Shown: positions 34,607-42,291 of the stretch, piece by piece
Layout: every line of letters starts with the position of its first letter
Numbering within the stretch: position 1 is the stretch's first letter
Source of the DNA: Georgenia subflava
GTDB taxonomy: Bacteria > Actinomycetota > Actinomycetes > Actinomycetales > Actinomycetaceae
DNA length: 64,000 nt
NCBI RefSeq assembly: GCF_009193155.1
Contig: NZ_VUKD01000002.1
Span: 682,001 to 746,000, forward strand
Direction of reading: 5' to 3'
The notes under the pieces: model-generated
Told to the model about the DNA's origin: nothing
Databases searched by the model: none
The model's input: the letters and a program-made list of their open reading frames with translations, nothing else
Program-made: the position numbers and the translations under genes

Positions 34607-35014
34607 ATGGCCATCAACCTCTGGTCCCGCGAGGCCGAGCCCGAGGAGAGCGAGGACTTCCGACGGGTGCTGTGGACCGGTGAGCACAGCCAGCTGGTGG
34701 TCATGACGATCCAGCCTGGCGGGGAGATCGGCGAGGAGACCCACCCCGACAACGACCAGATCCTCAGCTTCGTCTCCGGCGCCGGCAAGGCCGTCGTCGA
34801 CGGCGAGGAGCAGTTCGTCGCGCCCGGGGACATCGTGGCCGTGCCGGCGGGCGCCCGGCACAACTTCATCAACGTGGGCCCCAACCCGCTCGTGCTCTAC
34901 ACGATCTACGGCCCCGCCCACCACGCGCCGGACGCCGTCCACCCCACCAAGGACGCCGCCGAGGAGGCGGAGGAGTCCGGCCAGGACGAGCCGCCGCCGG
35001 GCGGGGCCGGCTGA
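34607..35014 (+). CDS. Cupin-domain protein
   Basis: 135 residues. Cupin motif 1 is PGGEIGEETHPDNDQILSFVSGAGKAVVDGE and motif 2 is PAGARHNFINVGPNPLVLYTIYGP, giving possible metal ligands His, Asp/Asn, Gln and His. The acidic Pro-rich tail (about 112-135) is probably disordered. A good ribosome site (GAGGAG) precedes the ATG. It may isomerise, oxygenate or merely bind a small molecule; nothing in the context decides. Confidence 0.82.
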   Translation: MAINLWSREAEPEESEDFRRVLWTGEHSQLVVMTIQPGGEIGEETHPDNDQILSFVSGAGKAVVDGEEQFVAPGDIVAVPAGARHNFINVGPNPLVLYTIYGPAHHAPDAVHPTKDAAEEAEESGQDEPPPGGAG

Positions 35015-35163
35015 CGAGCACGGGCGACGGCGAGCAGCGCCCTGCGGCCCCGCACCCCGACGGCGGGAGCAGCGCCCAGGGGGACCGCACCTCGACGGCG
35101 GTCGGTCCGTCGTCGGCCTCCCGCTGTTGCCGGATCGGTGGCCCGTCCTGCAAGGATGGCGCC

Positions 35164-36162
35164 ATGTCCTTGACGATCGGGTACGCGGCCGCGCTGGAGC
35201 AGTTCCATCCCACCGAGGCGGTGGAGTACTCGGTCCAGGCCGAGGAGCACGGCTTCTCGGGGGTCATGGCGGCCGACCACTTCCAGCCGTGGACCCCGGC
35301 CCAGGGCCAGGCCGGCTTCGTGTGGAACGTGCTCACCGCCGTCGCCGAGCGCACCGCGGGTGACCTCGGCCCAGGGGTGACAGCCCCGACCTTCCGGTGG
35401 CACCCGGCGATGGTCGCCCAGGCCAGCGCGACCCTGGCGGCGATGTACCCCGGCCGGCACTGGCTCGGCCTGGGCTCGGGCGAGGCCCTCAACGAGCACA
35501 TCCTCGGCCAGTACTGGCCCGAGGCGCCCGAGCGCATCAACCGGATGTTCGAGGCGATCGAGATCATCCGCAAGCTCTTCGCGAACTCCGTCGCAGGCAA
35601 GGACACCAAGCACTCGGGGAACTACTACAAGCTCGAGTCCACCCGGCTGTGGACCATGCCCGAGCAGGCGCCACCGATCTTCGTCGCCACCGGCGGACCC
35701 GTCACCGCCAAGCGTGCGGGCAAGCACGCCGACGGGCTGATCACCGTCGGGGCGCCGATCGAGAAGATCGCCGGACTGTTCGAGAAGTTCGCCGCCGGCG
35801 CCAAGGAGGCCGGCAAGGACGCCGACGCCATGCCCAAGGTCCTGCAGCTGCACCTGTCCTGGGCCGCCACCGACGAGGAGGCCCTGACCAACGCCATGGA
35901 CCAGTGGCCCAACGGCGGCATGAAGTTCCCCAAGGCGGACATCCGCTCCCCGTTCGACTTCGCCGCCATGGCCAAGCTGGTGCGCGAGGAGGACTTCGCC
36001 GGGCGGATGGTGATCTCCGCCGACCCCGACGCGCACCGCGCCGAGATCCAGCGCTACGTCGACCTCGGCTTCGACAGGATCTACCTGCACAACGTCGGGC
36101 GCAACCAGACCGACTGGCTGCAGGTCTTCGGCCGCGACGTCCTGCCCAAGCTCGCACGGTGA
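35164..36162 (+). CDS. F420-dependent oxidoreductase, glucose-6-phosphate-dehydrogenase-like (Fgd family)
   Basis: 332-residue luciferase-like TIM barrel. Close in layout to Mycobacterium FGD1: N-terminal [29 protein letters not shown], then [24 protein letters not shown] and [15 protein letters not shown], which shape the F420 pocket. FGD1 oxidises glucose-6-phosphate and makes F420H2; substrate specificity here is unproven. Its stop overlaps the cofE start by 4 bp (GTGA), tying it to F420 tailoring. A -10-like AAGGAT (35152-35157) ends 6 nt before the ATG. Confidence 0.85.
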   Translation: MSLTIGYAAALEQFHPTEAVEYSVQAEEHGFSGVMAADHFQPWTPAQGQAGFVWNVLTAVAERTAGDLGPGVTAPTFRWHPAMVAQASATLAAMYPGRHWLGLGSGEALNEHILGQYWPEAPERINRMFEAIEIIRKLFANSVAGKDTKHSGNYYKLESTRLWTMPEQAPPIFVATGGPVTAKRAGKHADGLITVGAPIEKIAGLFEKFAAGAKEAGKDADAMPKVLQLHLSWAATDEEALTNAMDQWPNGGMKFPKADIRSPFDFAAMAKLVREEDFAGRMVISADPDAHRAEIQRYVDLGFDRIYLHNVGRNQTDWLQVFGRDVLPKLAR

Positions 36163-36932
36163 GCGCGTCCACCCCCGGCTCCGCGCCGGTCCTGCTCGCC
36201 CAGGCGCCCGACGGCGTCCCCACCATCACCAGCGGCGACGACCTCGCCGCACTCCTCACCCCGGTGCTCGCCGCCCTGACCTGGCCGGACGGGTCCACCG
36301 GGCTCGCGGAGGGCGACGTCGTCGTCGTGGCGTCGAAGATCGTCGCCAAGGCCGAGGGGCGCCTCGTGGCCGCCCGTGACGACGCCGAGCGTGACCAGGT
36401 CATCGCGGGCGAGACCGTGCGGGTGGTCGCCGAACGCGCCCGGCCCGACGGCACGACGCTGCGCATCGTGGAGAACCGGCAGGGCCTGGTCATGGCCGCC
36501 GCGGGGGTGGACACCTCGGACGTGCCCGCCGGCACAGCCCTGCTGCTGCCCGAGGACCCGGACGACTCCGCCCGGCGACTGCGCCGAGGCCTGAACGCGC
36601 GCACCGGCGTCCGGCCCGGGGTACTGATCACCGACACCGTGGGGCGGCCCTGGCGCCGCGGCGTCGTCGACCTGGCGATCGGCGCCGCCGGGGTGCAGCT
36701 CCTGGCCGACCTGCGCGGACGCGCCGACGCCTACGGGCGGGAGCTGACCTCGACGGTGGTCGCGGTGGCCGACGAGATCGCCGCCGCAGCGGAGCTCGTC
36801 AAGGGCAAGGTCTCCGGCCGGCCCGTCGCCGTCGTGCGCGGCATGGGCCACGCCGTCACCCGCGAGGACGGCGACGGCGCCGCGTCCCTGATCCGCCCGC
36901 CCGCCGAGGACCTCTTCCGCCACGGCGGCTGA
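36159..36932 (+). CDS. cofE: Coenzyme F420-0:L-glutamate ligase
   Basis: 257 residues from the GTG at 36159. Conserved CofE blocks: [68 protein letters not shown] and [11 protein letters not shown]. It adds gamma-linked glutamates to F420-0 with GTP, the last tailoring step of F420. It is freestanding: there is no C-terminal FbiB-like nitroreductase domain, unlike mycobacterial FbiB. It is coupled to the Fgd-like gene, and the ABC cassette proposed to import F420-0 lies 1 kb downstream. Confidence 0.9.
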   Translation: MSASTPGSAPVLLAQAPDGVPTITSGDDLAALLTPVLAALTWPDGSTGLAEGDVVVVASKIVAKAEGRLVAARDDAERDQVIAGETVRVVAERARPDGTTLRIVENRQGLVMAAAGVDTSDVPAGTALLLPEDPDDSARRLRRGLNARTGVRPGVLITDTVGRPWRRGVVDLAIGAAGVQLLADLRGRADAYGRELTSTVVAVADEIAAAAELVKGKVSGRPVAVVRGMGHAVTREDGDGAASLIRPPAEDLFRHGG

Positions 36933-37076
36933 CCGGCCCTCCGCGCCCGACGGGCGCTCGCCGCCCGATGGCTTGCCCGGCGTCCGGCGGTGGCCGTAGG
37001 GGGCCCGGCCGTGTCAGTCGCGACGCAGGCTCCGGACGTCGTACGCGTTCGCTCCGCCAGGGGCCAGACTGGGCGG

Positions 37077-37559
37077 ATGGCACTGTCGCTGAAGTACGCG
37101 CTCGTCGAACGTGAGCGCAGGTTCCTGGTCCGGTCGGTCCCCGACGGCGTCGAGCGGGTGTCGACGATCACGGACCGGTACATCGAGGGCAGCAGGCTCC
37201 GGCTGCGCGAGGTGCGTGGCGCCGACGGCGACGTCGTGCGAAAGCTCGGGCAGAAGATCCGGCTGGGTGACGGCACGGCAGAGGTGGCCTGCACGTCGAT
37301 CTACCTCGACGACGCAGAGTGGGCGCTGCTGAGCCGGCTGCCCGGCCGCGTCCTGCACAAGCGGCGCCACCATGTCCGCCGCGACGGCATCGACATGGCG
37401 GTCGACGAGCTGGCGGACGGCACGCTGCTCGCGGAGATCGACGACGGCGACGGGCCGCCGGTGCCCGTGCCCTCCTGGCTGGACGTCGTCGCCGACGTCA
37501 CCGCCGACGAGGCATGGACGGGTGCCGGGCTCGCGACCAGGCAGGGCGCCAACTCCTGA
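37077..37559 (+). CDS. CYTH-domain protein
   Basis: 160 residues starting YALVERERRFLV, the ExExK-type triphosphate-binding strand of the CYTH superfamily (the Lys position is Arg). Further paired charged strands follow: RYIEGSRLRLREV, RKLGQKIRLG, KRRHHVRRDGIDMAVDEL and LAEIDDGDGP. These tunnel-fold enzymes act on thiamine triphosphate, polyphosphate or form cAMP. A -10-like CAGACT ends 6 nt before the ATG. It lies between cofE and the convergent ABC cassette; no link to F420 is implied. Confidence 0.8.
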   Translation: MALSLKYALVERERRFLVRSVPDGVERVSTITDRYIEGSRLRLREVRGADGDVVRKLGQKIRLGDGTAEVACTSIYLDDAEWALLSRLPGRVLHKRRHHVRRDGIDMAVDELADGTLLAEIDDGDGPPVPVPSWLDVVADVTADEAWTGAGLATRQGANS

Positions 37560-37635
37560 GGGGCGCCCCTCGGCCGTCCGGAACGCCTCTCGGGCGTCGG
37601 AGGCGCCCCCTGGACTCACGCAACGTCCAATGAGG

Positions 37636-38406
37636 TCACGCAGGGTCCAGGACCAGGAGCTCGTGCCCGCCCGCGGTGACCCGGTGCGCGCGCACTCCGT
37701 AGACCTCGCCGACGAGGTCCTCGCTGAGCACCTCGAGCGGGCTCCCCGTGGCGACGACGCGGCCGGCGGCCATGACGATCACGTGGTCGGCGAACCGCAG
37801 TGCGTGGTTCAGGTCGTGCAGGGCCGCGACGACCGTCACGCCGTCGGCGGCCAGCGTTCGAGCCAGGGCCAGGACGTCGAGCTGGGCCGCGACGTCGAGG
37901 TGGTTCGTTGGCTCGTCCAGCAGCAGCACGTGCGGCTCCTGGGCGAGCGCACGCGCCAGGTGCACCCGCTGGCGCTCGCCGCCGGAGAGGGTGGCGAAGT
38001 CACGGCCGGCCAGCACCGTCGCACCGGCCCGGTCCAGAGCGGCTGCGGCGGTCTCGACGTCGGAGGTCGAGTCCGCGCCCCAGCGCGGCCGGTGCGGGGT
38101 CCGGCCCAGCAGCACGACGTCGAGGACCTCGCGGGAGACCTCGGCGGGGGAGTCCTGCTCCACCAGCGCCAGCTCACGCGCGCGGTCCCGGCGCGTGAGC
38201 GTGCCGAGGTCGCGACCGCTCAGCAGGACCGTCCCGGCAGCGGCCGGCAGGGCACCGACCAGCACCCGCAGCAGGGTCGACTTGCCGGCACCGTTCGGCC
38301 CGACGACGGCGGTGACGGCGCCGGCAGGGACATGGGCGGTGGCGCCGTCGAGAATGGTCACGGCCCCGGCGCGCACCTGCAGCCCGGCGACCTCCACGGC
38401 GCTCAT
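37636..38406 (-). CDS. ABC transporter ATPase, putative F420-0 importer
   Basis: 256 residues. Walker A GPNGAGKS (36-43), Q-loop VEQDSPAEV, signature LSGGERQRVHLARAL, Walker B VLLLDEPTNHLD and the switch His in ALHDLNHA. FecE/BtuD type, the partner of FecCD permeases. It overlaps the permease stop by 4 bp. Part of the three-gene cassette (ATPase, permease, binding lipoprotein) that family models describe as a proposed F420-0 transporter in actinobacteria with cofE. The last codons and stop are repeated once downstream in degenerate form (37611-37629). Confidence 0.82.
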   Translation of the reverse strand: MSAVEVAGLQVRAGAVTILDGATAHVPAGAVTAVVGPNGAGKSTLLRVLVGALPAAAGTVLLSGRDLGTLTRRDRARELALVEQDSPAEVSREVLDVVLLGRTPHRPRWGADSTSDVETAAAALDRAGATVLAGRDFATLSGGERQRVHLARALAQEPHVLLLDEPTNHLDVAAQLDVLALARTLAADGVTVVAALHDLNHALRFADHVIVMAAGRVVATGSPLEVLSEDLVGEVYGVRAHRVTAGGHELLVLDPA

Positions 38407-39689
38407 GCCGAGGCCCGCCGACGCAGGAGGACGGCGAAGACCGGTGCGCCGATCGCCGCGGTGAGGATGCCGACCGGCAGCTCGCGGGGCTCGAAGAGGC
38501 TCCGGGCGCCCGTGTCCGCGAGCAGCAGGAAGATCGCGCCGGCCAGGGCGGCGACGGGGAGCAGGCGGTGGTGACGCTCGCCCACCAGCAGACGCACCGC
38601 GTGCGGGACGACCAGGCCGACGAACCCGATCGCGCCCGAGACCGAGACGAGGAGACCGGTGAGCAGCGCGGCGGCCGAGAGCAGGACCCAACGGGAGCGG
38701 GTGACGGCGATCCCCAGCGAGGCAGCCGAGACGTCGCCGAAGGTGAAGGCGTCCAGCGTGCGGCCCTGTGCGGCCAGCACTGTGCCGATCACCGCGGTGG
38801 CGCCCAGTGCGGTCAGCGCCTCGGGCCAGGTGGCGCCGCCGAGCGACCCCATGAGCCAGGTGAGGATCTCGCGGTAGGAGTCCCCGGTCGCCGACCAGAA
38901 GATCACGAAGCTCACCACCGCCGAGCCGACCTGGGCCACCGCGACGCCGGCCAGGACCGTGCGCACCGGGCTCAGTCCGCCGCCGCGCCCGGTAGCCAGG
39001 GCGAGCGTGAGCACCAGGGCGGCCATCGCGCCGGCGAACGCCGCCACCGGCAGGGCCGCCGCCAGGCCGAGCACGAGAACCAGGACCGCGCCCACCGAGG
39101 CGCCGGATGAGACGCCGAGCAGGTACGGGTCGGCGAGCGGGTTGCGGGTCAGCGCCTGCATCACGGCTCCGGCCAGCGCCAGACCCGCCCCGACGGCGGC
39201 CGCCCCCACCACCCGCGGCGCCCGCCCCGCCCAGATGATCGCGTCCTGGATCGTCGTCAGGGGGTTGGCCGGGCACATCCCGCTGCCGGGCTGGGCCACG
39301 AGCGAGCAGGCGTGGTGCCAGGCGGAGGTCCACACCTGGGCCGTGCTGATGTCCGCCTGCCCGAGGGTCAGGGCCCAGCCGGCGACGACGACCAGCAGGG
39401 TCAGCAGAACCAGGAGGACGACGACGAGCGGCGCGCGGCGCCGACGCTGCGGCGCGGCCGGGCCGCCGTGGGGCGTCGCCCCGATGTTCCGTGGCGCATC
39501 GGCCTGCGCACCGTCAGCCTGCGGCACGTCGGCCTGTGCACCGTCAGTCTGCGGCCTGTCGGTCTGCGGCACGTCGGCCTGTGCACCGTCAGTCTGCGGC
39601 CTGTCGGCCAGCGGCCCGTCGTTCTGCGCACCGTCAGCCTGCGGGCCGTCGGTCTGCGCACCGGCCGGCCGGGCGCCCGGGCCGTTCAG
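38403..39689 (-). CDS. FecCD-type ABC permease, putative F420-0 importer, with repeat-rich N-terminal tail
   Basis: About 428 residues if initiated at the CTG at 39689, which overlaps the upstream stop as CTGA and has GAGG upstream; GTGs at 39572 and 39527 are alternatives. The membrane part (about 85-425) shows FecCD features: RAPRVVGAAAVGAGLALAGAVMQALTRNPLADPYLLGVSSGASVG, then WLMGSLGG, FIGLVVPH-like GFVGLVVPHAVRLLVG and RELPVGILTAAIGAPVF. About ten helices. The N-terminal 66 residues contain eleven pentapeptides of the form Q-x-D-x-A/P encoded by a 15-bp tandem repeat, not expected in this family. Confidence 0.78.
   Translation of the reverse strand: MNGPGARPAGAQTDGPQADGAQNDGPLADRPQTDGAQADVPQTDRPQTDGAQADVPQADGAQADAPRNIGATPHGGPAAPQRRRRAPLVVVLLVLLTLLVVVAGWALTLGQADISTAQVWTSAWHHACSLVAQPGSGMCPANPLTTIQDAIIWAGRAPRVVGAAAVGAGLALAGAVMQALTRNPLADPYLLGVSSGASVGAVLVLVLGLAAALPVAAFAGAMAALVLTLALATGRGGGLSPVRTVLAGVAVAQVGSAVVSFVIFWSATGDSYREILTWLMGSLGGATWPEALTALGATAVIGTVLAAQGRTLDAFTFGDVSAASLGIAVTRSRWVLLSAAALLTGLLVSVSGAIGFVGLVVPHAVRLLVGERHHRLLPVAALAGAIFLLLADTGARSLFEPRELPVGILTAAIGAPVFAVLLRRRASA
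39492..39656 (-). repeat. 15-bp tandem repeat coding for eleven Q-x-D-x-(A/P) pentapeptides
   Basis: Runs QTDGP QADGA QNDGP and so on without breaks, inside the permease's N-terminal segment (or just before it if translation starts at an internal GTG). Unit cagACcGACggcgc-like, with mostly third-position and single-residue variation. Confidence 0.8.
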
Positions 39690-40723
39690 GAGCCCGCCTC
39701 GAGCTCGTCGAGCTGGGCGGCAAGGTCGGTGATCGCCGGGACGTTGCGCACCCCGGCCTCCGTGGCGGGGAACGGGACAGTGAGGTACCTGCCCTCCTGC
39801 ACCGCCGGCAGCGCCGCCGTGACGGGGTTGGCCTCGAGCACGTCGATCTTGTGCTCGGCGGTGTTCCAGGCCGAGTCCACCAGCACGATCACGTCGGGGT
39901 TGCGCTCGGCCACGGCCTCCCAGGCCAGCGACGTCCAGGTGTCGGCCACGTCGGCGGCGATGTTCTCCAGGCCGACGGCCTCCATGATCATCTGCGGCGC
40001 ACCGATGCCGGCGCCGACGAACGGGGTCTCGGAGCCGGAGGAGTACCACAGGGCGGTCAGGCCCTCCGTGGACGGGACGACGGCGTCCAGCTCGGCCCGC
40101 TGGTCCGCGACGAGCTCGCCGGCGGCGTCCTCCTCACCCAGGAGCCGGCCGACCTCGGTGATCTCGTCGAAGACGAGGTCGAGGGTGAGCCGGTCCGGCT
40201 GGTGCTCGGCGCCCTTGCACGCCGACGGCGAGACGTAGGTGGCCACTCCGAGGTCCGCGTACATGGACCGTTCGCCCGCGCCGTCGGCAGAGAGGTTGGA
40301 CTCCCAGCCGGCGTAGACCAGGTCGGGCTCGAGATCGAGGACGGCCTCGGTGGCGGGGTTCTTCTCCGCCAGGACCGGGACGTCCGCGGCGGCCGACGCG
40401 AGGTCGGACGGGACCTCGCCGTCGGAGAACGCGGTACCTACGAGCCGGTCCCCGGCGCCGAGGGCGAGCACCATCTCGGTGGCGGAGGACTTGATCGTGA
40501 CGATCCGCTCCGGCGGTGCCTCCAGCGTGGCGTCGACGCCGCAGCTGGACACGGTCAGCGGGAACCCGGTAACGCCCGTTGCCGCGGCGGTGCTCCCGGC
40601 AGCTGGTGCGGGCGACGTCTCGTCGGCTCCGCCGTCGGGCGCCGCGGCACCGGACCCGGCGCAGCCGGTGAGGAGGACGGTGCCGGCGAGCGCGGCGAGG
40701 AAGGGACGGACGTGAGTGCGCAC
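39686..40723 (-). CDS. ABC transporter substrate-binding lipoprotein, putative F420-0 binding
   Basis: 345 residues from the GTG at 40723, with GGAG 7 nt upstream; a GTG at 40765 is less suited to a signal peptide. Lipoprotein signal MRTHVRPFLAALAGTVLLTG-Cys21. Then a disordered Ala/Ser/Pro linker and a TroA/BtuF-type two-lobe fold: ERIVTIKSSATEMVLALGAGDRLVGT and YADLGVATYVSPSACKG. Clustered with a FecCD permease and FecE ATPase and placed next to cofE, it fits the proposed F420-0 ABC importer. A cobalamin, heme or siderophore ligand cannot be excluded. No B12 riboswitch or iron box was found upstream. Confidence 0.78.
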   Translation of the reverse strand: MRTHVRPFLAALAGTVLLTGCAGSGAAAPDGGADETSPAPAAGSTAAATGVTGFPLTVSSCGVDATLEAPPERIVTIKSSATEMVLALGAGDRLVGTAFSDGEVPSDLASAAADVPVLAEKNPATEAVLDLEPDLVYAGWESNLSADGAGERSMYADLGVATYVSPSACKGAEHQPDRLTLDLVFDEITEVGRLLGEEDAAGELVADQRAELDAVVPSTEGLTALWYSSGSETPFVGAGIGAPQMIMEAVGLENIAADVADTWTSLAWEAVAERNPDVIVLVDSAWNTAEHKIDVLEANPVTAALPAVQEGRYLTVPFPATEAGVRNVPAITDLAAQLDELEAGS

Positions 40724-40954
40724 GGCAGGGCTCCGGGGTCGTCGGATGTGTGTCGCCGCAGTCACTGCGCTGCGCCTTGCCGGACCGGCGGGCCCACGTC
40801 CGGGCCCGGGCTCCGGGTCAGTGCCGACCCGGGATCCGCCACCATCGTAGTGCCGGCCGACTCCTTCCTGCCGGGGCGACCGGCGGTCTCGAGCCTGGAC
40901 GGCCCAGCGACGGCTTCCGGTGCAGCTGCCGGCGGCACGCGGCGTGCTCCAGGG

Positions 40955-41040
40955 TGCCGACCGGTGTCCACCGGCGGGCTCAGGAGTGCCTACCGGTGTC
41001 CACCGGCGGGCTCAGGAGTGCCTACCGGCGCCTACCGGCG
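40955..41040. repeat. 32-bp tandem repeat adjoining the stop of a small gene
   Basis: Copies at 40955-40986 and 40987-41018 differ at one position; a shortened third copy runs to about 41040 and contains the TAG stop (41032-41034) of the small minus-strand gene. The string CCGGTAGGC recurs. The rest of the 309-bp gap (40724-41031) shows no gene. Confidence 0.8.
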
Positions 41041-41172
41041 GCGGCCACGGCGGGCGCGCGCGAGCAGCTCCCTGGCCTTGCGCTGGTTCTCCGGCTTCGC
41101 CGCCTCACGGCGGACGATCTGGATCGCCTTCGCGGCGAGGGCGCCCTTGAGCGCCCCTCGGAGGAATCGCAT
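41032..41172 (-). CDS. Small basic helical protein, 46 residues
   Basis: Starts MRFLRGALKGALAAKAIQIV and ends in RARRGRRR, with AAGGAG 6 nt before the ATG, one of the better ribosome sites in the window. It is strongly basic (about 14 Arg/Lys), with a possible short amphipathic helix at the N-terminus. No family is recognised with confidence; similar short RREAAKPENQ-type proteins exist in actinobacteria. It is divergent from the pyrimidine operon and shares its 250-bp control region. Confidence 0.6.
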   Translation of the reverse strand: MRFLRGALKGALAAKAIQIVRREAAKPENQRKARELLARARRGRRR

Positions 41173-41311
41173 GGTCGCTCCTTCGTGATGCACGGTGGTC
41201 GAGAACCTCGACGGTAGGTCCGCCGGGGCCGGCCCGCCAGCGCTGGTCCGGCGTCGAGGTCCTTCACCCGCGGCCGCGCCGAAATACGCTCGCGACCTGC
41301 TGCGATGGTCA

Positions 41312-41375
41312 TACACTCGGTGGTCAACCTCACAACGATGTGCAGGACCAAGGCGTGAAACGAACGTGGTTGACC
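41312..41375 (+). promoter_or_regulatory. Promoter and paired operator-like boxes of the pyrimidine catabolic operon
   Basis: TACACT (41312-41317) is a candidate -10. GGTCAACC (41322-41329) and its exact complement GGTTGACC (41368-41375) lie 46 bp apart centre to centre, downstream of the -10, which suits a looping repressor. No regulator gene is adjacent. Confidence 0.4.
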
Positions 41376-41422
41376 GGCACTTCGCACACCGGCCACCACG
41401 GGAAGACGTGGAGGAGAAGTCG

Positions 41423-42271
41423 ATGACGCTCGTCAAGGTCGCCCTCACCCAGACTCCCTGGACGGGCGACAAGGAGTCCATGACCGCCTGGCACGAGGAG
41501 AAGACCCGCGAGGCCGCCGCGGCCGGCGCCCAGGTCATCTGCTACCAGGAGCTGTTCTACGGGCCGTACTTCGGCATCACCCAGGACCCGAAGTACTACG
41601 AGTACGCCGAGTCGGTCCCCGGTCCCACGACCGAGCGCTTCTCGGCGCTGGCCAAGGAGCTCGGCATCGTCGTCGTCCTGCCGGTCTACGAGGAGGAGCA
41701 GCCCGGGGTCCTGTACAACACCGCCGCGGTGATCGACGCCGACGGCACCTATCTCGGCAAGTACCGCAAGCACCACATCCCGAACCTGCCGAAGTTCTGG
41801 GAGAAGTTCTACTTCCGCCCCGGCAACCTCGGCTACCCGATCTTCGACACCGCCGTCGGGCGGATCGGCGTCAACATCTGCTACGACCGCCACTTCCCCG
41901 AGGGCTGGCGGGCGCTCGGCCTCGCCGGCGCCCAGATCGTGTTCAACCCCAACGCCACGGCCCCCGGGATCTCCAACAAGCTCTGGGAGATCGAGCAGCC
42001 CGCCGCCGCCATCGCCAACGGCTACTTCGTCGCGGCGTGCAACCGCGTCGGCGCCGAGACCAACGAGTACGGCGACGATGCCGTGACCTTCTACGGCAGC
42101 TCCTACGTGGTGGGCCCGGACGGGAACTTCGTCGACGAGTGGGCCTCCTCGACCGAGGCGGCACTGAAGATCTGGGAGGTCGACACCGACCTCATCCGCG
42201 AGGTCCGTGAACGCTGGCAGTTCTACCGCGACCGCCGCCCCGACGCCTACGACTCGCTCGTCGCTCCCTGA
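41423..42271 (+). CDS. Beta-ureidopropionase / N-carbamoyl amidohydrolase (nitrilase superfamily)
   Basis: 282 residues. Nitrilase triad: Glu43 in CYQELFYG, Lys116 in YRKHHIP and Cys153 in NICYDRHFPEGWRALG. PGVLYNTAAVIDADG and PNATAPGISNKLWEIEQPAAAIANGYFV match the beta-ureidopropionase group. The enzyme splits N-carbamoyl-beta-alanine into beta-alanine, CO2 and ammonia, the last step of reductive pyrimidine breakdown. Strong GAGGAG 6 nt before the ATG. First gene of a four-gene operon with spacings of 20, 13 and -4 bp. Other N-carbamoyl amides are possible substrates. Confidence 0.88.
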   Translation: MTLVKVALTQTPWTGDKESMTAWHEEKTREAAAAGAQVICYQELFYGPYFGITQDPKYYEYAESVPGPTTERFSALAKELGIVVVLPVYEEEQPGVLYNTAAVIDADGTYLGKYRKHHIPNLPKFWEKFYFRPGNLGYPIFDTAVGRIGVNICYDRHFPEGWRALGLAGAQIVFNPNATAPGISNKLWEIEQPAAAIANGYFVAACNRVGAETNEYGDDAVTFYGSSYVVGPDGNFVDEWASSTEAALKIWEVDTDLIREVRERWQFYRDRRPDAYDSLVAP

Positions 42272-42291
42272 GCGCGGCCGGGAGGACTCCC

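Noticed and set aside
37558-37571. Perfect palindrome gaggggcgcccctc at the CYTH stop as a terminator
   Set aside because: Seven-base arms without loop or U-tract are too weak; it may be chance in GC-rich sequence.
40724-41031. Possible cobalamin riboswitch or iron box upstream of the ABC lipoprotein
   Set aside because: No B12-box-like or DtxR-type palindrome could be recognised on either strand.
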